The position numbers and the translations under genes were made by a program. DNA of 64,000 bases from Avena insularis (lineage: Eukaryota > Streptophyta > Magnoliopsida > Poales > Poaceae): the NCBI GenBank assembly GCA_023614405.1, contig CM042685.1, forward strand, positions 238,183,661 to 238,247,660, written 5' to 3'. Below are positions 1 to 10,553 of the stretch, in pieces (the stretch's first letter is position 1; each line of letters starts with the position of its first letter). Under the pieces are notes generated by a model that made no database searches, was not told the DNA's origin, and worked only from the letters and a program-made list of their open reading frames with translations.

Positions 1-755
1 TCGGGGTCTTGGGTACCTGACAAGTCCTTAGATTGATGCAAGAGAGGGTACTACAATCATCATGTCATACAAACTAATACATGATCCCATCTATGATAAA
101 TAACATGCACAAAGGCTACATGGCTAGGCCGAAGCCCTTAGACCAAAGAGAATTACTCACACATAGAGATGAAATCGACAATCATAAACATTGTAATAGA
201 AATCATAAGGTTGATAGCAAATAGTCTTACAATGTCGCCAATTGGAGATGAGATCTACTATTACAAGTGGTGGAAGATGGCTATGGTGGTGGAGAAGGTT
301 TTTGAGGTTTAGATCTAGATCTATTCCTCCGGCGTGGCGGCTTCTGGTGGCAGGGAGAGATGAGGTAAAGAAGAAGCATCGTTTCTTGTCGCTCGAAGCC
401 TCTTTATATAGGGGTCCCTTCACGAAAGTTGTTCTGTTTGACCTAATAAAGTCGGTGCAAACTATACGATGGCAACTATACGGCGGCGGCCCGTATAGTT
501 GGTCGTTAAGCTTGCAATATTGGCTTCACGGCTCCTGGTTTCTTTGATGTGTTGGAAATCTCGTATCTTTGGCATTTATGTAGTGATTCCCATCATCATA
601 CGTCATTATCTGCATAGGGAAAAATAACAAGAAAGGATTGCATACCCCTTTGATCATTAGGCATTAGTGGCAGGTTTTAGAGATATATTTCATCAAATAT
701 ATGAATAATATTTAGTTTAAATGCGGACATGGATGGCTATATTTCACAGCCATCA
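1..755 (-). repeat. Element J 3' LTR (Athila-like gypsy), partial
   Basis: The right edge is defined by ...CAGCCATCA at 755 followed by a polypurine tract. Read on the minus strand this is a purine-rich AAGCTTGGGTAGGT stretch directly before TGATGGCTG, the expected junction of polypurine tract and 3' LTR. The same arrangement (gagcaag...aagcttgggg, then TGATGAG) occurs in the related element G at 19553. The LTR continues off the left end of the window, so its full length is unknown. It contains the hairpin motif at 473-501 that is shared with element G. No gene is supported inside it; the ORFs at 157-547 are not conserved in the G LTRs. Confidence 0.7.
473..501. repeat. Hairpin motif CAACTATACGG...CCGTATAGTTG in J LTR
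   Basis: Two 11-base arms, CAACTATACGG and CCGTATAGTTG, are perfect inverted repeats around a seven-base centre. A further half-arm (aactatacg) lies just upstream at about 464. The same motif is in both LTRs of element G and four times inside G. Confidence 0.8.
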
Positions 756-1807
756 ACCTACCCAAGCTTAAACTTGATCGTCCCGAGCAAGAAAACCAAA
801 AAGGGAACTCAACATTTAAACTGAAATAACGAGATGATGATCTGACTCATAGTCTCATGTTTCCTCCACTTTATTAATTTGAAAAACTTTAGCAAAGATA
901 GAGTAATGGCAAGCATATCATAGGGTTTCATGAATCCTTCTAGCGCAGAAAAATTATTGTAGGCATGGATGATTCAAAAGAGTAAACTTTGTTCCATGTC
1001 ATGTAATCAACTTATAAGCTTGACTTTGAACAATAAAATGTAATCATGTAGAATTAAGAGTGTGAGAGTTTGTCATGAAAATCATATACACTAAAGTATC
1101 TCAATCTTCCCACATCAATAAATCAAGACTTTTCAATCACTATTTTTCTATTCCTCGTCCTTCAAGAATTTCAGTTCTTAAGTAATTGAGAGCATTGCCA
1201 AAAAAAATCATTAGTTTATCGAGCTGAGATGGACACTCGTGGAATCACTAAGGTTTTTGTTCCTTTTGCATAATGATTACTCATATCATCCAGAGGAGTG
1301 ATTCCATAATGTTATAGCTACCCGGGAGTGCCAACAATCTTACCCATTATAGCATTGCTGCTACATATGTTTAATCAACTCATAGCCGAAATCTAGGAGT
1401 TTCCTCCATGAAGATCGTTCGTAGGCTAGCGAAGTTATTGGCATCACATGAAGTTTGACATGCATAAAGCTATATCATTCTTATGATTTACAAGTCAAAC
1501 TATGGCATGCTCATAAAAACCGCTAAACATTAATTCAATTGAACTAATCTTTTCAAAGAGAGCTATCAAGACAATCAATATTTTCTGTGGTGTCGAGTGT
1601 CTCTAGAAATAAGCTTTCAAGACTAAACACTACAACACCCAAGTATTCAATTGTAAGACTCTTTCTTATTTCAATTGTTTAGAAATTTTTTAGGCAAGAC
1701 TTGATTAACTACAAGACCTGGAACAAAATGTACTCAATTAAATACCCATGCAAACAAAAATTTACTACAATATAGAGACTCACTCCATCGATATAACATC
1801 TCAACAT
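756..1807 (-). other. Element J 3' noncoding region and polypurine tract
   Basis: This is AT-rich sequence without a supportable ORF. At 756-800 it carries the polypurine tract region (cccaagcttaaacttgatcgtcccgagcaag on the plus strand), which closely parallels the G element at 19554-19590 and is typical of grass Athila-like elements just upstream of the 3' LTR. The rest is the long untranslated stretch found between the last ORF and the 3' LTR in these elements. LINE1 interrupts it at about 1808. Confidence 0.6.
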
Positions 1808-4800
1808 TTTTTTACACAAAGACAGTGGGGAAGTCCCCCACTATGTCATTTTCATTTTTATAAAAAGGTGGGATTGTACATGGTGAGAGTCACAAAAACT
1901 GGAAAATTACAAAGTGTCTATCCAAGCCTGCATGCCTTCAAGTAGGCTGGGTTTGATTCTATGTCTAATGTCAGCTACTGACAATTTGAATAAGCTATAA
2001 CAGCTATCCAGACACCTAATTTGCTGATCGAAAATGATGCCATTCTTGTGACTCCATAGGCTCCAACATCCAACCATCATAGGCTCATGATCTGTCATGA
2101 GCCTCCTAGATCATACTTATTAATGGATAATCAGTGTTCCATTCAACTCCAAGTTTCCACCAGAAATTTTGACTAAAGTCACACCTGAAGAATAGATGAT
2201 CAACAGATTCAATAGTGTCTTCCTCACAAAGGAAACATGTGTCATCCTCAATGTTGAATTTTTTTCTAACAAGCAGATCTCTGGTATTTAGTCTGTCATT
2301 TAGTAGCAGCCAGAAGAAAAACTTGTGCTTGGGAAGACATGGGGATTTCCAAATCCATTCAAAAGGTTTTGGTGCATCAGGAGCTTTGACAAGAAGGTCA
2401 GATACCTTTTTAGTTGAAAATCTATCACCACCCCATGGGAATGTCCATTTGTCCTTGTCCACATCATTGGAATTAGTTTGTAGGATTATAGACAAACTAT
2501 TTATCTGGCTTTCTGCAATAAGAGATAGTGGTGGTTGAAACATATCCAGTAACCCCCCTGCAACCTGATATTGTTTGGCTTCATGGGTTCTGATCTTTGG
2601 CTTCTTGGCAAATGAGTATAGCTCAGGGAACTTGTTACATAGTGGAGTGTCATTCCATTTGTCATGCCAAAACATAGTACTATTTCCATGACCAGGAACA
2701 ATATTGGTCATATTCTTGAAATCCAACAGAAATGAGAGGCAATTTCTCCACCAGAAAGATCCCTTGTATGATTTACAATCTGGCAGCGTGCCATTTTGGT
2801 AGTATGCTTTCCAGATAAGGTTGACCCAAGGTATATCCACACAGTTGAAGAATTTATACAGATTTTTGATCATCATAGCCTTATTATGATGTTTCAGGTT
2901 TAAAATCCTAGTTCATCTGCCTTTTTTGATAAGCAAACTTTGTCCCATGCCACCAGACATTTCCCTTTTTTTTAATGTCCTTGCCATGCCATAGAAAGGT
3001 TCTGGTAGATTTGTTCACATGGTCAATGTGTGAGTAGTGCAATTTCATACCACACATAATATGATTGGGCATTGCAGATATAACTGACTTGATTACAACA
3101 ACTCTGGAACAGTGTGATAGTAAGTTAGAGATGCCTACCAATCTTTTATCAACCTTACTAATCAAGGGGGATAGGTCATCTATACTTGGTTTTGTGGTTC
3201 CCATAGGGAGTCCCAGGTATGTGAAGGGTAGAGATTCCAATTTGCAACCAAAACTATCAGCAAAGGTTCTGCATCTATCAACTGTCATATTAATTCGGAC
3301 CATAGAAGATTTATGAAAATTTATCTGAAGTCTAGTTGATTTAGAGAAGTCCATAAGAAGATTCTTCAGATAAGTGAGTTTATCCTGGACTGCAGGCAAA
3401 ATAAGAAGTGTGTCATCTACATACTGAAGAATAGGGTAATTCTGCCCATAAGCCTGACCAATAGGAAGTGCTAACTCATCATTTTGCCAAGCATTATTGA
3501 CAATAATTTGTAGAAGTTCTGCAGTGGCCATAAATAACAGAGGTGATAGTGGGTCACCCTGTCTGAGTCCTCTCTTGCATATTATATTTTTTCCAGGTAC
3601 TCCATTTAGTAAAACTAAAGTGTTTGCACTAGTAAGTATCTTGCTGATACATCCAATGATTTTGTCACCAAATCCAAAGTGCTTGAGCATTGTGATGATA
3701 GTACTGTATTCAATCATATCAAATTCTTTCTCAAAGTCAAGTATTAATATGATGATCTCTCTCTTGGATTTATGACAAATATGTAGATATTCAAATGCCC
3801 AGGCCAGGCAGTCCTGTATTGTTCTAGATTTGGTAAATCCATAGTGGTTTTTGCTGACATTGGGGATAATAATGTTCTGAATTCTATTGGCAATTAATTT
3901 TGTCAGAAGCTTGAGTGCCATGCTAACAAGTGAGATGGGTCTAAAGTCAGATGGTTTCATGGGATTTGAGATTTTGGGGATAAGAGCAATGTGTGCAGTA
4001 TTGATACTATGAATGTCTAGCTCCCCACTATGAAATCTGTTACATAAATTATAGAACTGCAATTTGATGATATTCCAATATTTCTTCATGAAGTAGCCAT
4101 TAAAACCATCAGGCCTAGGGGATTTATCATTTGGTATGTGTTTGATAATGTCATCAATTTCCAAATGAGTGAATGGTTCTTCCTGTGATGTAAGGTCATG
4201 TGGGGTAATAAGATTTTGCAAATCAAACATCATCACAGTTTCAGAGGTTTTCCCAAGTCTGTATCTGAAAGCAGTCCATAAAAGTGCGGCTTTGTGATCA
4301 TGGTCAGTGATTTCATTGCCCTGTTCATCATGTAGAACAACAATATAATTGTTTCTGTAATTCCTAGTGGCAATGGAGTGGAATAACTTGGTGTTCTCAT
4401 TACCAAGTTTAGCCCATCTAATGTTTGCCATTTTACTCCAATATCTTCTTTTTGCTTCAAGTAGTTTGGACAAATGAGATTTTATGATACTCCTGAAATT
4501 CATCTCAGGCACTGACAGAGCCCTCTGTTCCTCAAGACCATCCAAAAGTGATAAAACAAAGTTGCAGTTATCAATGATAATGTTGAGGTTAGAGATGGAT
4601 TTACTCCACTTTTTGATAGCATGCCTCAAGTTTTTGAATCTAGCAGACAGATCATGTGCATCATTCTTGAACAGGTCTTTGTTAACCCAATTTTTTTGCA
4701 CAATATTTGACAGTCCTTCAAATTCTAGCCAGTAGTCTTCAAATCTGAAGAGTTGTGATTTTGGTATATTAGTGCTGATTTGTATCAGAATAGGGATGTG

Positions 4801-4952
4801 GTCAGAGCCTAATCTAGCCAAGGGAGTAACCATAGTATTGGGTAAAGCAGTGGTCCATTCATGAGATGTAAATATCCAGTCTAGTTTCTCAAGGAGAGGT
4901 TGTTGTTGCATATTTTACCAAGTGAATGATCTCCCTATCAGTGGAATTTCCT
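1808..4952 (-). mobile_element. LINE1: 5'-truncated L1-type non-LTR retrotransposon
   Basis: A minus-strand LINE lacks ORF1 and most of the endonuclease. It begins in the last part of the endonuclease and runs through reverse transcriptase to the C-terminal zinc-binding domain and a 3' UTR. It ends in a short A tract (TTTTTTT on the plus strand at 1807-1813). Sequences flanking the two ends, 1789-1807 and 4953-4972, align at about 14 of 20 positions with mostly transition differences; this may be a diverged target-site duplication, but that is tentative, as is the exact 5' end. Truncation at the 5' end is the usual outcome of target-primed reverse transcription. The host sequence on both sides is the 3' region of element J. 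Confidence 0.75.
1907..4950 (-). pseudogene. LINE1 ORF2 remnant: endonuclease end, reverse transcriptase, zinc-binding domain
   Basis: In order on the minus strand: the end of an EEP-type endonuclease (SDHIPILI near 4805), then a group II/LINE reverse transcriptase. Its motifs include SPRPDGF (about 4110), DFRPISLV, LDFEKEFD (about 3735), GLRQGDPLSP (about 3565) and the catalytic QYVDD (about 3430, tyrosine where many plant LINEs have phenylalanine). A zf-RVT domain follows (CFLCEEDTIESVDHLFFRC near 2225) and then a C-terminal tail at 1907-2098. The frame is broken near 2890 and again near 2100. There is an in-frame stop just upstream of 4911, where a typical element has a serine in the TWSN motif. 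The long stretch 2908-4911 is still open. It would not give a functional ORF2 because the endonuclease is missing. Confidence 0.85.
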
Positions 4953-5400
4953 CCATATCATGTTCTTGACATTACTACTAACTAGCATGGGTTTCTCAAA
5001 CTTCAAAAGTGGGGAGTCATAAGGCATACTTCTCATGTTTGGTTCCACTTCTCTCTTCCATTTTTATTTGTTTCTTGGAAAATCAAAGTCAACCACTCTC
5101 CTGCAAATCAACAAGAACTTCGAGGCGAAAAGAAAAAGAGAGAGGGGAAATAAATATAAATGGAGAAATCTTATTTTTGGTTTTTGAGAAGGGGAATTAA
5201 AGAATAGAAAATTGGCGGCAAAGCTCGTTGAAAATCTCAAACAAAATAAAATAACTAAGATAAAGTGTTGGGGAAACCAACACAAATGCTTATAAACTCA
5301 AATAAAAGCATAACCTCAAAAATAAGATAAAGAAAATGGAACAAAAATATAAAATAGATAGAATGCAAGCCCTTCAAATCACTATGGTGGGGGAAAATAG
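4953..5400 (-). other. Element J noncoding stretch between LINE1 and the last J ORF
   Basis: AT-rich sequence of element J lying downstream (minus strand) of the terminal J ORF. It has the long pyrimidine-rich character, read on the minus strand, seen in other Athila-like 3' regions. No ORF with recognisable composition or homology is present; the short frames at 5009-5285 are not supported. Confidence 0.4.
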
Positions 5401-5770
5401 TTGTAACTCCAATCCGCAAATTAAGTTGAGAGGCTACTTGTTGTTTCTCGGAGGTTCAGGGCGAGATTATGCATTCTCTCCACAGTTCCTCCAAGTTCTT
5501 GGAAATCCTGATATGTTGTGAACTGGTTTGGTGGATGCTGCTCTTGATGAGGGACTTCTTGCTCCTCCTCTTGGTCCTCATCCTCTTCCGGAATCTCCTC
5601 CTCGGGTTGGTGTTGCTCAACCTGCAAGTCATAAATAACACGTCCTTCCTCGATAGAGAAAATACCATTAGATAGAGGAGCGGGGTAGAGACGCCCAGCT
5701 CAAGCAATATGCAGATAATAAACACCACCTCTCCTAGTAAGCATTCCATAAGCCCACAAAGTAGAGAAAC
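5400..5770 (-). pseudogene. Element J downstream ORF, C-terminal part
   Basis: On the minus strand from 5770 the frame reads through FSTLWAYGM, RRGGVYYLHIA and a Glu/Gln-rich acidic stretch (EEEIPEEDEDQEEEQE near 5570-5610), then ends near 5400. This looks like the C-terminal part of the large ORF that follows pol in Athila-like elements (sometimes called env-like). An in-frame TAG sits after YYLHIA. The ORF is cut at 5770 by element A and resumes at 17965, where the codons join to give GERHVGF followed by STLWAYG. The function is unknown; the family is not an established viral envelope. Confidence 0.6.
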
Positions 5771-8707
5771 TGTGACATCCCAAAAATCATGATTTGTGAA
5801 AGCATGCATTGCATTCATTTTTTCAAAGCATTTAGAACTTGCACAACAAAAATAAAAGTTTGAATTAAAACAAAACCATTTCAAATGCCCATTTTATCTA
5901 TCATATGGGGCATGGTTTTGAATTATTTTTCAAAGGGCCAAATTGGTTCTGAGTAGATTTGTGTGTTTTACACACTCTTGGACACTAGCTTGGCCACATA
6001 AAATTTTGTAAGAAGTTTGAATTTAATTGGAGTTGTTTTGAGCATTCAAATAGTATTTAGAAAATCAAATCAGAAAAAGAAAAATAAAAAGAACAAAAAA
6101 ACAGAAGCAGACCAGCCAAAATGGCTCGGCCCACCCCACGGCCCAACACAGGCCCACCTAGGAAAATCCCCCTCGCTCACCCCTCTGTTTCTCACTCGCA
6201 CCCGCGCCCCCTCTCTCACTGACACGCTGGCCCCGCAGCCACGTCACCATCTTGCCCAATAAACGCCGCACACTCGCCATTGCCGCCCTTTTCTGGCCGA
6301 TTGATTCGCGAATCAATTCACATTAAACCATGCAATAATCCCGCGCCCAGACCCCCTCTACTTGACCCCCTCCCCTCTATGCTCCTTTCCCCTCACTCAC
6401 CACCCTCTGAGCGCCGCTAGGCTGTCCACAATTAAGCTCGCGTTGCCGCTGTCCCGAACAACTCCGGCGAACAATTTTGGTAAACCTTAGCCCCTCCTTT
6501 CTCTCTGGTTAATATGCGTGCACTCGCCGTGACCGTACGCGTCTAACGCCGCCTCTGGCTCGTCTTTCCATGCCTTGTAGCGTTGCCAACGACAACTTCC
6601 GAGCGAGCCCGACGCCGATGCCAACTTCGATGAGGAATCGTCGCCGTGTCCGTGCGACCCAGCCCCGTCCACGAGCACGTTGAGCTTCACCGCGTCTCCA
6701 CGACCTCGGTAAGCACCAGAACCCCCATCCTTACCCTCTGGCCTCGCCGGAGCATCGACGTCCGATGCGCAGCTGCCGTGGTGGCCATTTGCGCCGCCCG
6801 TGTGTGGTCAAAGCGACGAGATCCACTGGATCTAGATCCAGCGGTCAACATTAGAATCAGTAGCGAACCGTTACGCGTAGATCTGAGCCGTAGGATTTAG
6901 ATCTAGCAGTGTAGGTTAGATCGTTGATGCAGGGGTAAGTTACGATCTGGTGTGTTAGATCTGATTAGATCCAATGGCGCGGAAGCGCGATCCACCCCGA
7001 AGCGGTACCGTCCAATCAGGCGTTGCCGCGTGGTACGAATTTTAATTTAAAAACCAGAATTTGAATCAAACTTAGAAAATTCATAACTTGAGTTTAGTTT
7101 ATCCAAAAAATGCAAATAAGATATCATTGGAATAAGAAAAATAAATCCTACACTACTGTGGGCTTGGATTTATATTTTGCTTCTGTAAAATTGGTTTTAT
7201 TTGCAGAATCAATTGTAGCCCTATTTTGGCTATATAAATTATTTAGAAAATGATTTTTAAACAAATTCAAGTTTATTTAGGATATAAATAGTTGGTTTTG
7301 TGTTCAGTACTGTTTGACTTGTCTTGTTTAGTTTAGAAAAATCATCACATGGCATTTGCATGCATTCATAATTTTTTTTTGCTTGAATATTGGAATGTGA
7401 ATTTGGTGCTATTATTTTATATGTAGATTTTGGTGCTAGTGGTGATTGTGATTGTGAAGATTGTTTCTACTTTCCCAACTACCAAGGAAAGTGGTGCTTC
7501 ATATATTTTGTCCTATTATTTTGACTCTACATTAGTGATATTTTGAGTAGGACTTGCATGGAATTTTCTAAGTATCTATACTATGCTATGCCTTGGGAAA
7601 TCCTAGTAGATGTTGTCTTAGTGGAATTTTCCCTAAGTTAAGATTCTTGCTACTATCATGCTTAGATTAGCTAGTAGGAAACAAGGGTGGATTATTCATG
7701 CTATGAAATATTTCTAAGTCTATGACTTGTGTTTTTGCTTAATAAAACAACTATGTGAATGAATCACATGGGTGGAATGGTGAGAATGGGTTATGTTGAG
7801 TGGTTACACAAGGCCCAGTGTATGGCTACCTTGTGTATCACACTTGTGGAAAGCCACCCAAGAACAAAGAGATTTGAGATGTTAAGTGTTGAGAAGCTTC
7901 TAGTGCAGCCACATGGCAATATGGGCTCTGCCTGGATCATATATGTTGCAATAACTTAGCCAGATGGACAGAAGGTGGTAGGCTGATAGGTTGGAACGCG
8001 TCCATTTGGTCTAAGGGAAGGCTTCTGAAAGATCTTGTCTCGATGCATGTCGAGTCTTGTGGGGAAAGTGCACCACCTCTCGAGAGAGTAAAATCTAAGT
8101 ACTTAGCCGTGTCCCCGGCAATGGACAATTTGAGCATCAAGACATTGAAGCTATCAAGGATCTACTCATCCAAATTTCTAAGTTAAAAACTTGTGGTTGA
8201 ACAAGGGTAAAGGTTCACCAATGTCTATTGGTGGTTCCTTGGGTGATTTTCATCAAACAAAAACTTAGTGTTTTCAACTGATAAGGAAAACCTATTTTGA
8301 GCAAAGAAAGCCTAAGCTACACTTAGACAAATTCATATAGAAGTTAGAAACTACTATTCTACTATGGTATCACTTGCCAATACTATTCCAAATGTATTGA
8401 CCCATTGTGGCTGTAACTTTTGATGTTGCAGGTTACTCTGATGAGGATTAGGGTTATGAGTCTACACTCAACATGCTTTCCTGTGGCACATGAAGATGAA
8501 GACTTTATTTTATTTACTTATGATATGAACTCTTGTACTAGCCTTTGGCTATGGAGTTGCAAAAGACTATGTTTATCTCTGGAATGACGATGTAATAAAG
8601 ACCTTTGCATCTGTGTACTTCATCTTAAACTGTGGATGCTATCATTTGATCCAGGGACTAGCATTGCAATCACTGGGACCTTTACCTTATAAAGGTGGGA
8701 TCTTACA
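5771..8707 (+). repeat. Element A 5' LTR
   Basis: It starts TGTGACATCCC and ends ...GGGATCTTACA, directly before the primer-binding site. It is about 2.94 kb and closely similar to the copy at 15032-17964. An AT-rich first part is followed by a GC-rich section (about 6110-7020) resembling a transcribed leader, with possible splice donors at 6709 and 6935, and then by an AT-rich second half. Short ORFs inside it are not conserved as proteins between LTR copies. Confidence 0.9.
6709..6714 (+). promoter_or_regulatory. Candidate 5' splice donor in LTR leader
   Basis: The sequence CTCG|GTAAGC matches a plant 5' splice site. The GGTAAGC core recurs at the equivalent place in LTRs at 15969, 56395 and 63955, which are otherwise diverged in this GC-rich part. 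A second good match, GGGG|GTAAGT, lies at 6935 and in the partner LTR at 16195. The role is inferred. Confidence 0.4.
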
Positions 8708-8709
8708 TA

Positions 8710-8722
8710 TGGTATTAGAGCA
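8710..8722 (+). other. Element A primer-binding site (tRNA-Met)
   Basis: TGGTATTAGAGCA starts two bases after the LTR end. It differs at one base from TGGTATCAGAGC, the complement of the initiator tRNA-Met 3' end used by most Ty3/gypsy chromoviruses. Confidence 0.85.
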
Positions 8723-8863
8723 CTGTGTTGCCTGTAGGATTATGACCCTAGGATGGATTAGACTAAGAAAACTACTAAGTAAGAATGCAATTCTTTGCAA
8801 ATTCCACACTTGACTTTTCCTTCTCGTAAACCTTTCCTAATCTTCTTTCTCATCTCTATTTGT

Positions 8864-8865
8864 AG
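8864..8865 (+). promoter_or_regulatory. AG before ORF1 ATG (candidate splice acceptor)
   Basis: TTCTTTCTCATCTCTATTTGTAG then ATG; an exceptionally good polypyrimidine-AG. The equivalent in element B is at 58461-58462 and is nearly identical. Confidence 0.45.
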
Positions 8866-9300
8866 ATGGCCGCCATCAATGAATCCGTCAAGAAGGGACC
8901 ACTCATGACCATGACTTTAGAATGTGAGACGGAGTTTCCCAAAGCACTCAAAACCCTTATGGTTAGCTTGGGGATACATGGTGAGGCCATGTACAAAGGA
9001 TTTCCAGTAATGGATGAAGGAGAAGAATATTGGTGGGTGCAACTTCACTTGTACAAAAACAAGGGATACAGCCACAAAGAGTCGGGATTCTACATGGGCA
9101 CCAACTCAGAAATGTATACAACATTCTTTGACTCTGCAAGAAATGCAGCTTGGAATGCTATAAGGGAGCTTGGTGAAAGACTCAAGTATAGAATGCTCAA
9201 GACTAAAAATGATCTCGAGGAGGAGAAGAAGTATACCCAAGACTTAGAGATCGCCATAAAACGTCTAAGGGAGGATATCATAGATTTAGCATATGAGTGA
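8866..9300 (+). CDS. Element A accessory ORF1 (144 aa), unknown function
   Basis: This intact small ORF lies between primer site and gag, where standard chromoviruses have no gene. Its start is the ATG directly after ...CTATTTGTAG, a pyrimidine-rich AG resembling a splice acceptor. A full counterpart of 168 aa is at 58463 in element B, with the same start context. Residues about 15-100 can be read as helix (FPKALKTLMVSLGIHG), strand (EYWWVQLHLYKNK), strand (around MYTTFFD) and helix (ARNAAWNAIRELGERL), an alpha-beta-beta-alpha order recalling double-stranded-RNA-binding folds. The last 40 residues (DLEEEKKYTQDLEIAIKRLR) look like a coiled coil. I do not recognise a characterised family. A's copy ends earlier than B's because of a premature TGA. 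Confidence 0.65.
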   Translation: MAAINESVKKGPLMTMTLECETEFPKALKTLMVSLGIHGEAMYKGFPVMDEGEEYWWVQLHLYKNKGYSHKESGFYMGTNSEMYTTFFDSARNAAWNAIRELGERLKYRMLKTKNDLEEEKKYTQDLEIAIKRLREDIIDLAYE

Positions 9301-9512
9301 GAATTGTAATGTACTCTGCTTGTTGGACCACCACACTTGTCATTTTTCTCGCAAAAAATTGTCTAAGTTATGTTTGTACCTTAGTGTTTGTATTGGTTTT
9401 TGGTATTCCATGGCTTGTATGTTTAATTGTCGAAAATGTGCTTTTGTTTCTATTGTCTTGTGATTTTTCTCTACTTGTATTAATTCTAACCTTTCTCTAT
9501 CTTATACAATAG
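9301..9512 (+). other. ORF1-ORF2 spacer in element A
   Basis: A 212-base T-rich, non-conserved stretch ends in a pyrimidine-rich tract and AATAG immediately before the ORF2 ATG. The equivalent spacer in element B is 196 bases and ends ATCTTATAAATAG. It could be an intron end or an untranslated spacer; no conserved protein spans it. Confidence 0.45.
9511..9512 (+). promoter_or_regulatory. AG before ORF2 ATG (candidate splice acceptor)
   Basis: CTTTCTCTATCTTATACAATAG then ATG; the B equivalent at 59164-59165 is TTTTCTATCTTATAAATAG. Confidence 0.4.
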
Positions 9513-10322
9513 ATGCCTAACATTGTTATCAGCACTGCCGAGGAGTTCAAGGGAACTCCTTTCGGTTCTCGTCTTGTGGATCTCACTAGTGTGCTCAACC
9601 TCCCACTTCCTAGTATCACGACACTCCAGCTCACCAAGTTTGAGAGGAAGGACCTTTGGGGATTTAGAGTCACACAGCCAGGACGCCAGACGGAGCCACC
9701 CACGGAGGAGATCACCTTCAAGCTGATGCATGATGACAAGGAGAAGGGCTTAGATGTAGTCATGCAGGAATTACTTGGACGCCTTGTTGGGAGACACTCC
9801 ACCGAGCTTAGAGGCCTGTACTTTCACCCGTTCGGGAGACGTGACAAGCAGGGTGAGGCTGTAGAGTACGATGACGCTACTAGAGAGACGATTGATCCAG
9901 TTCGTTTGTACCTTCAGGACCTAGAGGGTCTTATTAGACACCTCGACACGGAGAGGACCAACGTCATGCTTAGCAATGACGAGCTTCAGGTTCAGTTGAG
10001 GTAGAAGGACAAGCTCTTCGCGGAGCAAGACGGGACCGTCAAGGAGATGGAGGCCAGATTCGATAGCCAGGACAAGAAGTTCAAGAATCAGGAGAAAAGA
10101 GTCCAAGACAGAAACAAGAAGATCAGGGAGATGAAGGCTGAGATAGAGGCCAAGGACTTCGAGATCGAGACACAGCAGGGAGTGATTGAGAGGCTTCGCT
10201 CACAGAAGAGAGCTCTCCGTGCGAAGGTTGATGCCTTTACCACCAATGTCGAGGAGTACAAGACATCCATAGAGTCATCCGGACTTACACTTGTTGACAT
10301 GGAGGTCGACATGGAGGAGTAG
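9513..10322 (+). pseudogene. Element A accessory ORF2 (about 269 codons, one TAG)
   Basis: The frame opens at the ATG right after a splice-acceptor-like AG and runs to 10322 with a single in-frame TAG at 10002-10004; the B copy has GAG at that place. Residues 40-110 contain LTKFERKDLWGFRV, TQPGRQTEP, ITFKLMHDDKEKGLDVVMQELLGRLVGRH, arranged strand-strand-helix like ORF1. Residues about 145-250 are a long charged heptad-like coiled coil (for example DNQ/E-K-rich KNQEKRVQDRNKKIREMKAE). The end is acidic (MEVDMEE). A full homologue is in element B at 59166-59974. The function is unknown. A coiled-coil structural or RNA-binding partner of Gag is possible but not shown. Confidence 0.65.
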
Positions 10323-10553
10323 TATAGACTACTCAACTATCATTTATCCATCATACTTTGATTATTGAGACGTAATGACCATCTAGCATGTGGATGGCTT
10401 GCTATTGTGTGTTTACTATTCCTAAAACTCATGGTTTACTTTGTTCAAACCCTATGTTTTATATCGTGTTTATTATTCGTGTTTGTTGCTATATGATGTA
10501 TTGTGCATTACATCTATGGGTTATCTCATTTCTTGTCCTTATTGAAACCATAG
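10323..10553 (+). other. ORF2-gag spacer in element A
   Basis: A 231-base T-rich spacer with no conserved frame ends ...TTATTGAAACCATAG, directly abutting the gag ATG. The B counterpart (59975-60196) ends ...GAACAAACCACAG. The AG-ATG junction is conserved although the spacer has drifted. Confidence 0.45.
10552..10553 (+). promoter_or_regulatory. AG before gag ATG (candidate splice acceptor)
   Basis: CTCATTTCTTGTCCTTATTG, AAACCATAG then ATG; the B equivalent at 60195-60196 ends GAACAAACCACAG. Confidence 0.4.

Noticed and set aside
157..547. Overlapping small ORFs on both strands
   Set aside because: Inside the J LTR around the hairpin; no conservation in the G LTRs.
5400..5770. Retroviral envelope gene in element J
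   Set aside because: The ORF is in the position called env-like in Athila elements, but no signal peptide, fusion peptide or transmembrane segment is visible. I therefore call it only a downstream ORF.
6487..6900. Short ORFs in the GC-rich part of the A LTR
   Set aside because: Frames differ between the two LTR copies (6487-6900 versus 15692-16160), which would not happen with a conserved peptide.
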